A stretch of 14,325 nt of DNA from Fibrobacteraceae bacterium (GTDB taxonomy: Bacteria > Fibrobacterota > Fibrobacteria > Fibrobacterales > Fibrobacteraceae), in assembly GCA_021443045.1 (NCBI GenBank), contig JABUUT010000030.1:28951-43275 (forward strand). Direction: 5' to 3'. Positions 5,438-12,457 of the stretch are shown here, piece after piece. The notes beneath the pieces were generated by a model. That model saw only the letters and a program-made list of their open reading frames with translations. It searched no databases and was not told the origin of the DNA. The translations under genes and the position numbers were made by a program. Within the stretch, counting starts at the first letter, position 1; the number at the start of each line of letters is the position of its first letter.

Positions 5438-8412
5438 TATTGAGCATCCTTCTTTTTGGCTTCTTCAGCTTCTTCACGAGCTACATCCTTAAGGGTACGG
5501 GCAATCTTAACTTCCTTAAAGAATACAAGACGGTCGCCAGCCTGAATGTTGTCGTAACCACGAAGGCCAATACCACATTCGAACCCACGAGCCACAGACT
5601 TTGCATCGTCTTTGTGACGCTTGAGGGATTCCACAACGGTGTTGCCCAATTCCACGTCGCCACGGTACACGCGAACATGGCTTGTACGGTCCACTTCGCC
5701 ATCGGTAACCATACAACCGGCAATGAGGCCAACCTTTGGAATCTTGAACACTTCGCGAATTTCAGCTTCACCAGAAACTTCTTCACGCATGATAGGCTTA
5801 AGAAGACCTTCCACCGCATTGGTGATATCTTCGATACAGTCGTAAATCACACGGTAGGTGCGAATTTCAATTCCTTCCTTCTGGGCCAATTCACGAATAG
5901 TTACAGAAGGCATCAAATGGAAGGCAACGATAATGGCCTTGGCTGTTGTGGCACGAAGGATATCGTTTTCTGTAATGGTCCCCACAGAGCGGTCAATAAT
6001 GTTAACGCGAACTTCCCTGTTGGTCAGTTTTTCCAAAGATGCCGCCAAAGCTTCGGCGGAACCACCCACGTCGGCCTTAACAATAAGGTTAAGTTCAGAC
6101 AGTTTACCTTCTTTCTGTTCGTTAAAGGCATTTTCGAGAGACACACCCTGCTTGGCGCGGAGTGTTCGTTCACGAGCAGCCATGCGGCGCTTGGAAGCAA
6201 TTTCACGAGCGGTCTTTTCGTCTTCCACCACAATCAGTTCATCACCAGCTTGTGGTGTTCCGTCAAAGCCCAAAACCTGGCAAGGAGCCGAAGGTGGAGC
6301 TTCCTTAAGTTGTTCGCCCCGTTCATTGAACATGGCGCGAACACGACCGGCATAAATACCGCAAACAAAGGGGTCGCCAATACGAAGAGTACCATTCTGC
6401 ACAAGAATGGTGGCCATGGAGCCCTTACCTACATCCAGCTTGGATTCCACAACGGCACCCTTGGCATGGGCATCAGGATTTGCCTTTAATTCCAAGACTT
6501 CCGTTTCCAAAGCCAAAGTTTCCAGCAAGGTATCCATACCCTGGCCACTGCGGGCAGAAACTTCAATACAACTGGTCTGACCACCCCACTGTTCCACTTC
6601 AACGCCACGTTCGGCAAGTTGAGCACGAATCTTATCGGGGTTTGCTGTAGGCAGGTCAATCTTGGTAATAGCCACTACCAGAGGAACCTTTTCACGCTTG
6701 GCCAGTTCAATACATTCAACAGTCTGGGGCATAACCATGGAATCGGCAGCCACCACCAGTACAATCACGTCTGTTACCTGAGAACCGCGAGCACGCATAG
6801 CACTAAAGGCTTCGTGACCCGGAGTATCCAGGAATGTAACCTTACCCACATTGGTAGTTACTTCGTAGGCACCAATATGCTGGGTAATACCGCCCGATTC
6901 ACCAGAAACCACATGGGATTTGCGAATCCAGTCCAAGAGAGAAGTTTTACCATGGTCTACGTGACCCATTACGGTAACAACAGGGTGACGTGGCTTTAGA
7001 TTTTCGGTTTGTTCTTCAGCCACACCCAGTGTTTCTTCTTCGTACTCTTCCATCTGTTCCGCTTCAAAACCAAATTCATCGGCCAAAACCTGAATGGTTT
7101 CAAAATCAAGGCGAGCGTTGATGGTCACCATCATGCCCATTTCCATGCACTTGGCAATAACGCGGGCTGGCATTTGATTTAAGAGCCCAGCCAATTCACC
7201 AACGGTAATAAAGTCTGGAGTCTTAATAACTTTCTTTTCTTCCCCTGCATCATTCTGAGAATGATCCTTGTGGTACACTTTCTTTACAGGCTTTTTAGAA
7301 AGGTCGGCCATAACGCGAGATACATTCTGGCGAACAACTTCCTGTTCCTTCTGCTGTTCAAAGCGGCTGTCTTTGGCGTTGCGACGATTTTTATCGTTGT
7401 TGGCGTGACGGTCATTTTTACCGCCCTTGCCACCCTTGCCGTTGTTGGCAGCACCAGCGGACACACCCATGTTTGGAGCAGAAGCGTTAAAAGCCTCCTG
7501 CATGGAGCCACTGGAGAAATTGTTGCGGCTATAGTTGTTGTTGTTGCGATTGCCTCCAGCACCCTGGCCGGAGTTTCGACGATCACCACGATTGCCACCA
7601 CCGTGACCTTGGTTGTTGCCGTCGTTGTTGAGGCGGCCAAAGGTACCTGTGTAACCCTGCTGGTTGCCACCATTGCCACCACGGTTGGGGCCTCCCGGAC
7701 GATGCCCAGGGCGGTTGCCTCCATGCTGTTGCTGTTGGCGAGACTTTTCGATACGCGCCAAAATAGCAGCATCGGGCTTAAACACCTGGGCCTTCATAGG
7801 AGGCTGCTTCAGTTCGGTGTCTGCCGTCATCATGGTTGGAGCAGGAGCTGCCGCCGGTTTAACTACGGCAGGAGATGGCTTTGGAGCCTCGGGCTTTGCC
7901 TCAACCTTTGGCGGTTGTGGTTTTTCTGCAGCCACAGGAGCTTTTGCTGGTGCAGGAACTTCAACCTTCGGAGTTTCGGGCTTTGACTCAACCTTTGGTG
8001 GTTGTGGCTTTTCTGCAGCCACAGGAGCTTTTGCTGGTGCTGGGGCCGAAACAGGAGCTACGGGAGCAGCCGCCGGGGCGGTGGCTTCGGGAGCAGGCTT
8101 CCTAACAACACGCTTAATGGTGATTTTTACACCATCCTTTGTTTTAGTTGTAGAAGTGGTTTCCTTCTTCTTTGCAGGAGCCGCTGCAGGAGTATCAGAA
8201 GCAGGTGTCTTCTTCAGGTTCTTTGTTCGGGCATCTTGCTTTTGCTTTTCAGCGTTGGCAGCAGCTTCAATTTTATTGTAGTCCTCTGCATTCAACTTCG
8301 AAACCTGGGTACGCACCGTTACGCCCGCATCGCGAAGCAATTTCATCACCACGTCTACTTTGAGACCGTGGGCATTTGCCCAATCTAATGGTTTAATTTG
8401 TTCTATAGCCAT
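5437..8412 (-). CDS. infB: Translation initiation factor IF-2
   Basis: This GTPase delivers initiator fMet-tRNA to the 30S subunit and promotes subunit joining. The 991 residues form: an N-terminal IF2_N fold (1-52), an Ala/Pro/Lys linker with a 29-residue tandem repeat (about 124-181), a Gly/Asn/Arg-rich stretch (about 228-345), a second IF2_N-like segment (about 400-452), the G domain, then the beta-barrel and C-terminal tRNA-binding domains. G-domain motifs are G1 GHVDHGKT (483-490), GGITQHIGAY (508-516), G3 DTPGH (529-533) and G5 SARSG (619-623). G4 reads TKID (583-586) instead of NKID. It starts 29 bp after nusA with a weak AGG, and ends overlapping rbfA by one base. Confidence 0.98.
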   Translation of the reverse strand: MAIEQIKPLDWANAHGLKVDVVMKLLRDAGVTVRTQVSKLNAEDYNKIEAAANAEKQKQDARTKNLKKTPASDTPAAAPAKKKETTSTTKTKDGVKITIKRVVRKPAPEATAPAAAPVAPVSAPAPAKAPVAAEKPQPPKVESKPETPKVEVPAPAKAPVAAEKPQPPKVEAKPEAPKPSPAVVKPAAAPAPTMMTADTELKQPPMKAQVFKPDAAILARIEKSRQQQQHGGNRPGHRPGGPNRGGNGGNQQGYTGTFGRLNNDGNNQGHGGGNRGDRRNSGQGAGGNRNNNNYSRNNFSSGSMQEAFNASAPNMGVSAGAANNGKGGKGGKNDRHANNDKNRRNAKDSRFEQQKEQEVVRQNVSRVMADLSKKPVKKVYHKDHSQNDAGEEKKVIKTPDFITVGELAGLLNQMPARVIAKCMEMGMMVTINARLDFETIQVLADEFGFEAEQMEEYEEETLGVAEEQTENLKPRHPVVTVMGHVDHGKTSLLDWIRKSHVVSGESGGITQHIGAYEVTTNVGKVTFLDTPGHEAFSAMRARGSQVTDVIVLVVAADSMVMPQTVECIELAKREKVPLVVAITKIDLPTANPDKIRAQLAERGVEVEQWGGQTSCIEVSARSGQGMDTLLETLALETEVLELKANPDAHAKGAVVESKLDVGKGSMATILVQNGTLRIGDPFVCGIYAGRVRAMFNERGEQLKEAPPSAPCQVLGFDGTPQAGDELIVVEDEKTAREIASKRRMAARERTLRAKQGVSLENAFNEQKEGKLSELNLIVKADVGGSAEALAASLEKLTNREVRVNIIDRSVGTITENDILRATTAKAIIVAFHLMPSVTIRELAQKEGIEIRTYRVIYDCIEDITNAVEGLLKPIMREEVSGEAEIREVFKIPKVGLIAGCMVTDGEVDRTSHVRVYRGDVELGNTVVESLKRHKDDAKSVARGFECGIGLRGYDNIQAGDRLVFFKEVKIARTLKDVAREEAEEAKKKDAQ
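7891..8040. repeat. infB: 87-bp in-frame tandem repeat in the IF-2 linker
   Basis: The segment 7891-7953 recurs at 7978-8040 with few differences, giving an 87-bp (29-codon) period. It encodes two copies of a unit containing APAKAPVAAEKPQPPKVE. Most differences between copies are silent or conservative. This suggests a recent duplication that stays in frame and is tolerated because the linker is unstructured. Confidence 0.85.
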
Positions 8413-8441
8413 GAATTAGCCTGTTTCCAATATTCCTATTC

Positions 8442-9767
8442 TTATACTTCTTCTTTGCTTTCTTCAGCAGTTTCTTCGGCAGTTTCTGCAGCAGGTTCTT
8501 CGGCAGTTTCTGCAGCAGGTTCAGCAAACACGCCACGCATCTTTTCTTGAATCAAAGAGGCGCGAGCCAGTTCGTTTGGACGAGGAGCCATTACAGCAGC
8601 CTTTGCATCTTCATCCTTTTCGGACCATTCCTTTTCGCCAAATACATCCAGGTCACGTTCCACAAGCTGAGCAGCCAGCTTTACGTTTTGACCATTCTTG
8701 CCAATAGCCTGAGCCAAATTGTCGTCGTTAATTACAACAACCACGCGGCGTGTGCCAGGAACTTCAGAAAGCTTAATAATGTTGGCAGGAGCCAAAGCAC
8801 GAGTAATGAACACATCCAAGTCTGGATTCCAGTGAACAATATCGATGCGTTCATTGCCAAGTTCGCGAACAATGGTCTGTACGCGGGCTCCCTTCATGCC
8901 AACGCAGGCGCCAACTGGGTCAATGTGTTCGTCGCGGGAGTAAACAGCGATCTTGGCACGGTAGCCAGGTTCACGAGCAACCCCCTTGATTTCCACAGTG
9001 TTTTCATAAATTTCAGGAACTTCCTGACGGAAGAGTTCTTTAAGGAAGTCTCCGTTAGCACGAGAAAGAACAACCTGAGCACCATTCTTGGAATTTTCAT
9101 CAACGCGAGCTATAACAGCCTTAATTGAAGCGCCCTGAACCAGACGTTCACGGCTAATTTGTTCACGAGGAGGAAGAACCGCTTCGGTCTGCTTGCCCAG
9201 AGAAACAATCACATTGCGACCTTCAAGGCGAAGCACTTCACCACTAATCATGGAACCAATGCGACCGCGATAGGTATCCATAATTCGCATGCGTTCTGCA
9301 TCGCGAATGTGCTGGGTCAAAAGTTGCTTGGCCGTTTGAATAGCCTGGCGACCGAAGGAGGTGGTTGGAACTTCCATTTCCAGAACGTCGTCGGGCTGAG
9401 CATCTTCGTTAAATTCCCGAGCTTCGGCCACCAGCATGTAGCCTTCGTCCAGCTTAGCCACTTCTTCAGCAGTCATGCTTGGGTCGTAATCGGGGTAATC
9501 ATCCACCACTTCCACTCGGAGATACACATGAATTTCAACGGATTCCTGAGGGTTACCATTTTCATCCAAAATAGGTTCCCCATGCTTATCGGTAATTGGA
9601 GTTCTTTCAAAGTCCACTTCAATTTTCTTGTCTACATGGAGAAATTTCTTGGCCGCCGAAACAAGGGCCATACGAAGGGCATTCATCACCACTTCGTCAT
9701 CCATATTCTTGGCGTCCATAACAGACTTCAATACTTCGAGCAAGTTAACTTTTGGTTCGTTCTTCAT
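8442..9767 (-). CDS. nusA: Transcription termination/antitermination factor NusA
   Basis: NusA binds RNA polymerase and nascent RNA and modulates pausing, termination and antitermination. The 441 residues carry the N-terminal polymerase-binding domain (1-165), S1 domain (about 168-235), KH1 with DPVGACVGMKGARVQTIV (283-300), and KH2 with NLAQAIGKNGQNVKLAAQL (350-368). The NTD has an acidic insertion at about 58-120 compared with E. coli. The tail (415-441) is an AEEPAAET-type acidic repeat, and the E. coli AR1/AR2 repeats are absent. The ATG is preceded by AGGAAGG about 9 bases upstream. It lies 17 bp after rimP and 29 bp before infB. Confidence 0.98.
   Translation of the reverse strand: MKNEPKVNLLEVLKSVMDAKNMDDEVVMNALRMALVSAAKKFLHVDKKIEVDFERTPITDKHGEPILDENGNPQESVEIHVYLRVEVVDDYPDYDPSMTAEEVAKLDEGYMLVAEAREFNEDAQPDDVLEMEVPTTSFGRQAIQTAKQLLTQHIRDAERMRIMDTYRGRIGSMISGEVLRLEGRNVIVSLGKQTEAVLPPREQISRERLVQGASIKAVIARVDENSKNGAQVVLSRANGDFLKELFRQEVPEIYENTVEIKGVAREPGYRAKIAVYSRDEHIDPVGACVGMKGARVQTIVRELGNERIDIVHWNPDLDVFITRALAPANIIKLSEVPGTRRVVVVINDDNLAQAIGKNGQNVKLAAQLVERDLDVFGEKEWSEKDEDAKAAVMAPRPNELARASLIQEKMRGVFAEPAAETAEEPAAETAEETAEESKEEV
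8472..8519. repeat. nusA: Perfect 24-bp tandem duplication in the nusA 3' end
   Basis: Two identical 24-bp units (8472-8495 and 8496-8519) encode the acidic 8-residue repeat EEPAAETA near the NusA C-terminus. A shorter, diverged unit follows towards the stop. Complete identity suggests a recent slippage event. Confidence 0.85.
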
Positions 9768-9784
9768 AGAGTGTAACCTTCCTA

Positions 9785-10234
9785 TTATATTTGTACATCC
9801 ACTTTCGCTACAAGCACCTGGCTCCGAGGAATAGTCACATTCCCGGCATTGCCTTTAAGTGTGAGCGTCAAATTATCTTCATCCGCCTCCACCAGTTTGC
9901 CCGTAATGGGCTTTCCAGTGCTGCGGGTTACACGGATAAAGCGACCTTTATTCCGTAAAAAATCGGCGACCGACTTCAAGGGGCGGTCCAACCCCGGAGA
10001 CGAGACTTCCAAAGTAAACGCCCCAGGAATAATCTCCGGATCCAAGTCAAGGGCATCGGACAGAAAATGGCTAACGGCAGTGCAATCGTCTATAGAAACC
10101 CCTTCGGGCTTATCAATGTATAGCCTAATTGTTTTGCGCTTGCCCGCTTGGAACATGTCCAGTTCCACCAAAGTAACGCCATGGGCCTTGCAAGCCTCAT
10201 CGATTAGGGAATTTAATTTTTCCCGATTATCCAA
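9785..10234 (-). CDS. rimP: Ribosome maturation factor RimP
   Basis: RimP assists early 30S subunit assembly. The 149 residues match the family length (about 150). The N-terminal alpha/beta domain ends in the diagnostic LEVSSPGLDRPLKS segment (about 75-88), and the C-terminal SH3-like barrel includes GKLVEADEDNLTL. The start is TTG, with GAGG five bases upstream (10240-10243) deciding it. No ATG precedes the conserved region closely. It is first in the translation cluster, 17 bp before nusA, the usual bacterial arrangement. A terminator-like hairpin lies in its leader. Confidence 0.95.
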   Translation of the reverse strand: MDNREKLNSLIDEACKAHGVTLVELDMFQAGKRKTIRLYIDKPEGVSIDDCTAVSHFLSDALDLDPEIIPGAFTLEVSSPGLDRPLKSVADFLRNKGRFIRVTRSTGKPITGKLVEADEDNLTLTLKGNAGNVTIPRSQVLVAKVDVQI

Positions 10235-10239
10235 ATAAA

Positions 10240-10243
10240 CCTC
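10240..10243 (-). promoter_or_regulatory. rimP: Ribosome binding site fixing the TTG start of rimP
   Basis: The minus strand reads GAGG, then five bases, then TTG GAT AAT. The spacing suits a Shine-Dalgarno site and supports the non-ATG start. It lies 4 bases after the U-rich tail of the leader hairpin. Confidence 0.65.
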
Positions 10244-10247
10244 GTAT

Positions 10248-10275
10248 AAAAAGAAACGTTCGCTTGTGACGAACG
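10248..10275 (-). promoter_or_regulatory. Terminator-like hairpin in the rimP leader, candidate attenuator
   Basis: On the minus strand CGTTCG and CGAACG (10270-10275 with 10257-10262) form a 6-bp stem around a 7-base loop. TTTCTTTTT (10256 to 10248) follows immediately. This has the form of an intrinsic terminator and sits between the probable promoter area and the rimP RBS, with no upstream minus-strand gene to terminate. In E. coli the rimP-nusA-infB leader is known to contain terminators used in NusA autoregulation. That this hairpin acts likewise is inference. Confidence 0.45.
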
Positions 10276-10396
10276 ATTAAATCCGTGTACAAATAGAGAA
10301 ATTTTCACAGCATGCTGCAAGTACAGAAGAACCGTTTTAGGTATTAAATTGGGTAAAATTCAGCATGGCTATGGTAAAAATGTTATCTTATAGGCC

Positions 10397-10612
10397 ATGA
10401 TTTACTATTTGCTACTTATTTTGGCCAGTCTGGCAGGCATAGCCCTCAGCATTTTTTATTTGCGCAAGAACATCATCCGCATTAAGGAAAAAAACAAAAG
10501 TGAACCCAAAGCCTACAAGCGTGGTCTCAACTATGTGTTCACTGGCATCTGGTACGGATACCTGCTTTTGTTCTTTGTGGGGCTTTCCCTAAACAACCTT
10601 TTCTTTGGGTAA
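10397..10612 (+). CDS. Small two-helix membrane protein, unknown function
   Basis: I do not recognise this 71-residue protein. It has two hydrophobic segments, about residues 3-22 and 48-69. They are joined by a basic, Lys/Arg-rich loop (about 24-43), which predicts a cytoplasmic loop with both termini outside. Codon use resembles the neighbours, and the hydrophobic-basic-hydrophobic layout argues for a real gene. The ATG has only an AGG two bases upstream, too close for a good RBS. It is the only plus-strand gene found. It diverges from rimP and ends 6 bp from the Nudix gene on the opposite strand, with no clear terminator between them. Confidence 0.6.
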   Translation: MIYYLLLILASLAGIALSIFYLRKNIIRIKEKNKSEPKAYKRGLNYVFTGIWYGYLLLFFVGLSLNNLFFG

Positions 10613-10618
10613 CGGGCA

Positions 10619-11344
10619 CTAGGGCAGTTTCCTTCCCTGACTTTTAAGCCAACGCTCATATAGGAACATGGCTATTAAGTTCTTTCCATCAATAAACTGA
10701 TGGCTAGCCTCTTCATAGGGCAGCACTTCCGTTTTAATCCACTCAATTTCATCAGTGTAGGTCTGGCTTTTTCCATCCATGACCTTCAGTTGTTCCGGAG
10801 TCACCTGACGTTCTATAGCATACAAACGAATCCGTTCGTCCAGCAGGCCGCAGCTTCCGGCAAAACCCTTGGTAAAGTTTCCATACCAAAAGTCCATCAA
10901 ATCTATCAGCTCATCCTCTTGAGCCAAAATTTGGGCTTCTTCCTTTAACTCCGACAAAGCCACCTTGCGAAAATCGTTGGACCAATCTAAAATACCTGCA
11001 GGAATTTCAAGGGAGTCGGTTTCGGAAATGGCAAGCCGCGGCTGGCGCACCAGGAGCAGGTAGGGCTTGCCTAAACACCACAGCACCACTAGCACACCAA
11101 CAGCATGGCCCCGCACCACCACAATACCGTGAACGGGGCGACCATCGGGCAAGGTTGCCGTAGCCCGCAACTTTATAAAAAGCGGCTTGTGCTCCTTGGC
11201 AAAGTAATCCACCGAAGCAAAATAAACTTCCGTCACCTTAAATTTTTCCAAGGACTCTTTAAGCCACTGCTGGTATATGGGGCAGTTAATTATCAGGTCG
11301 TAATCTTTCTCATCAATTTCTTGTGCAAAGGAATACTGTATCAT
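10619..11344 (-). CDS. Nudix hydrolase, NUDT14/ADP-sugar pyrophosphatase-like
   Basis: This is probably a cytoplasmic pyrophosphatase acting on nucleoside diphosphate sugars. The 241 residues show a Nudix core: HGIVVVRGHAVGVLVVL (72-88), PYLLLVRQPRL (94-104), SLEIPAGILD (111-120) and the Nudix box, whose centre is SELKEEAQI (131-139). The box is imperfect. Glu at G+6 is Asn123, the Arg of the REUxEE core is Ser131, and the box Gly is Gln138, while the metal-binding ELKEE is kept. After it, CGLLDERIRLYAIE, GKSQTYTDEIEWIK and the closing DGKNLIAMFLYE resemble plant NUDX14-type ADP-sugar pyrophosphatases, from memory of the family. The ATG follows a TAGG overlapping the lipoprotein stop, with a 9-bp gap. 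It is last in the four-gene unit. Confidence 0.83.
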   Translation of the reverse strand: MIQYSFAQEIDEKDYDLIINCPIYQQWLKESLEKFKVTEVYFASVDYFAKEHKPLFIKLRATATLPDGRPVHGIVVVRGHAVGVLVVLWCLGKPYLLLVRQPRLAISETDSLEIPAGILDWSNDFRKVALSELKEEAQILAQEDELIDLMDFWYGNFTKGFAGSCGLLDERIRLYAIERQVTPEQLKVMDGKSQTYTDEIEWIKTEVLPYEEASHQFIDGKNLIAMFLYERWLKSQGRKLP

Positions 11345-11353
11345 TGGAGTAGC

Positions 11354-12439
11354 CTATTTTTTATTTTTGCTGGGAGCCACCTTTGCCGATTTCCAAATTT
11401 CATATAAACTATCTACTCGGGCAGAATCGGTAACCAGGGAATCTTTGGCAATATTTATAATCAGCAAATCTTCTCTAGAAGCAGGCCCACAAGCTTTCTC
11501 GCTTTTATCGGGAACAAACAAGTTTCTCACAACATTCATAGGCTTGCCATAACTGTAGCCGGGAAGGGTAAAAGACTTGAGGGTGCCGCAAGAAGGAATT
11601 TCTTCCACATAGTAGCTGGAGGTGTACCACACCGTGTCTGCATATTCCAAAACCTTGCCCAGTTTGGTGGAATCATTTTTCCACTTGTTTACACCACAAT
11701 AAATTAAATCGGTGTCGGCACAGGCAATATGAACCGGCACCAAAACAGTGTCTCCACTGGGCCAACTCTGAGGCAGCAAAGTGTCTTTTACCGTGCTGCT
11801 GCAATTGTCAATTACACTTTGGCAAACGGACTCCATGGTTCTGTAGTAATGCACCCGAGGGTCCAAGGAATCCAGCACCCGAAGCATTGATGGCGAAGAC
11901 TTGGTACGCAAGGGCAGTTCATGAAAATCGGAAAACAGGGAATCCACATAGATGGAAAATGTATCCAGGGCAAAGGAGCCCTCTCGAGTTTTAATGGAAG
12001 CCAAAACAGAGTCTTTATCGTTAACTATGTGAATTTCACTGATGTTTTCTAAATCCAGTTGCCCATGGGTAATTTTTATGACAGTATCAGGTCTAAAAAA
12101 TGGAGCCGAACAATCCGAAGCGGTGGTGTGAATTTGAATGATGGGTTTTAGAGAAAGAACAGAATCCTGGCGGCTGGGGTAAAGGCGAATGCTTTTTAGG
12201 GCGCAGTTGGAAAAGGTCCATATACTGTCCATGTGCACATAGAGGGTGTCCGACTTTAAATGAATAGGAGAACCGTTATCCAACTTGGCTCGCAAAAAAT
12301 AGCCCAGGCCATCAAAAGTTTCGCTGTCAGAACCAATATCCATGGGGCCGTCACCATCTTGAATAAAGAACTCGTCTGAACAAGCAAACATAAGCATGGT
12401 TGCAAGCATCAAAACAAGAAACTTAAAAGAATGGTTCAC
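11354..12439 (-). CDS. Putative cysteine-rich lipoprotein, unknown function
   Basis: I do not recognise a family. The N-terminus has a basic-hydrophobic signal (KFLVLMLATMLMFAC) ending at a probable lipidated Cys followed by SDEFF, so envelope anchoring is likely. The lipobox is loose. The mature part has about eight more Cys, suggesting disulfides, and a striking density of Asp-Ser/Thr pairs followed by hydrophobics (SDTLYV, QDSVLS, PDTVIK, GDTVLV, KDSLVT). I favour the GTG at 12439, with GAGG five bases upstream. A TTG at 12454 would add five residues. No catalytic motif is visible. It follows the degenerate M23 gene by 18 bp (3 bp with the TTG start) and precedes the Nudix gene by 9 bp, so it is probably cotranscribed with both. 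Confidence 0.72.
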   Translation of the reverse strand: MNHSFKFLVLMLATMLMFACSDEFFIQDGDGPMDIGSDSETFDGLGYFLRAKLDNGSPIHLKSDTLYVHMDSIWTFSNCALKSIRLYPSRQDSVLSLKPIIQIHTTASDCSAPFFRPDTVIKITHGQLDLENISEIHIVNDKDSVLASIKTREGSFALDTFSIYVDSLFSDFHELPLRTKSSPSMLRVLDSLDPRVHYYRTMESVCQSVIDNCSSTVKDTLLPQSWPSGDTVLVPVHIACADTDLIYCGVNKWKNDSTKLGKVLEYADTVWYTSSYYVEEIPSCGTLKSFTLPGYSYGKPMNVVRNLFVPDKSEKACGPASREDLLIINIAKDSLVTDSARVDSLYEIWKSAKVAPSKNKK

Positions 12440-12444
12440 AAAAG

Positions 12445-12448
12445 CCTC
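12445..12448 (-). promoter_or_regulatory. Ribosome binding site favouring the GTG start of the lipoprotein gene
   Basis: The minus strand reads GAGG, CTTTT, then GTG AAC CAT. This is the same GAGG-N5 layout as rimP. The longer TTG start would place this sequence inside the coding region and would lack a Shine-Dalgarno site of its own. Confidence 0.5.
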
Positions 12449-12457
12449 ATTCAACCA

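Larger units (their letters stand above)
10235..10396. promoter_or_regulatory. Divergent intergenic region between rimP and a small membrane protein gene
   Basis: This region must hold the promoter of the rimP-valS cluster and probably one for the small plus-strand gene. On the minus strand TTGCAG (10315-10320) and TATTTG (10290-10295) are -35/-10-like, but 19 bp apart, so the assignment is weak. A perfect 10-bp palindrome CAGCATGCTG lies at 10308-10317 and overlaps that -35-like site. CAGCATG recurs singly near 10362. No convincing plus-strand promoter is seen. Confidence 0.35.

Noticed and set aside
5440..6489. A 349-codon plus-strand reading frame antisense to the infB 3' half
   Set aside because: It is an open frame produced by the codon use of infB. 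The sense strand encodes the conserved IF-2 C-terminal domains.
7261..7986. A hydrophobic Val/Ala/Thr-rich plus-strand frame resembling a membrane protein
   Set aside because: It is the complement of the Gly/Asn/Arg and Ala/Pro low-complexity region of IF-2. The hydrophobicity comes from reading those biased codons on the other strand.
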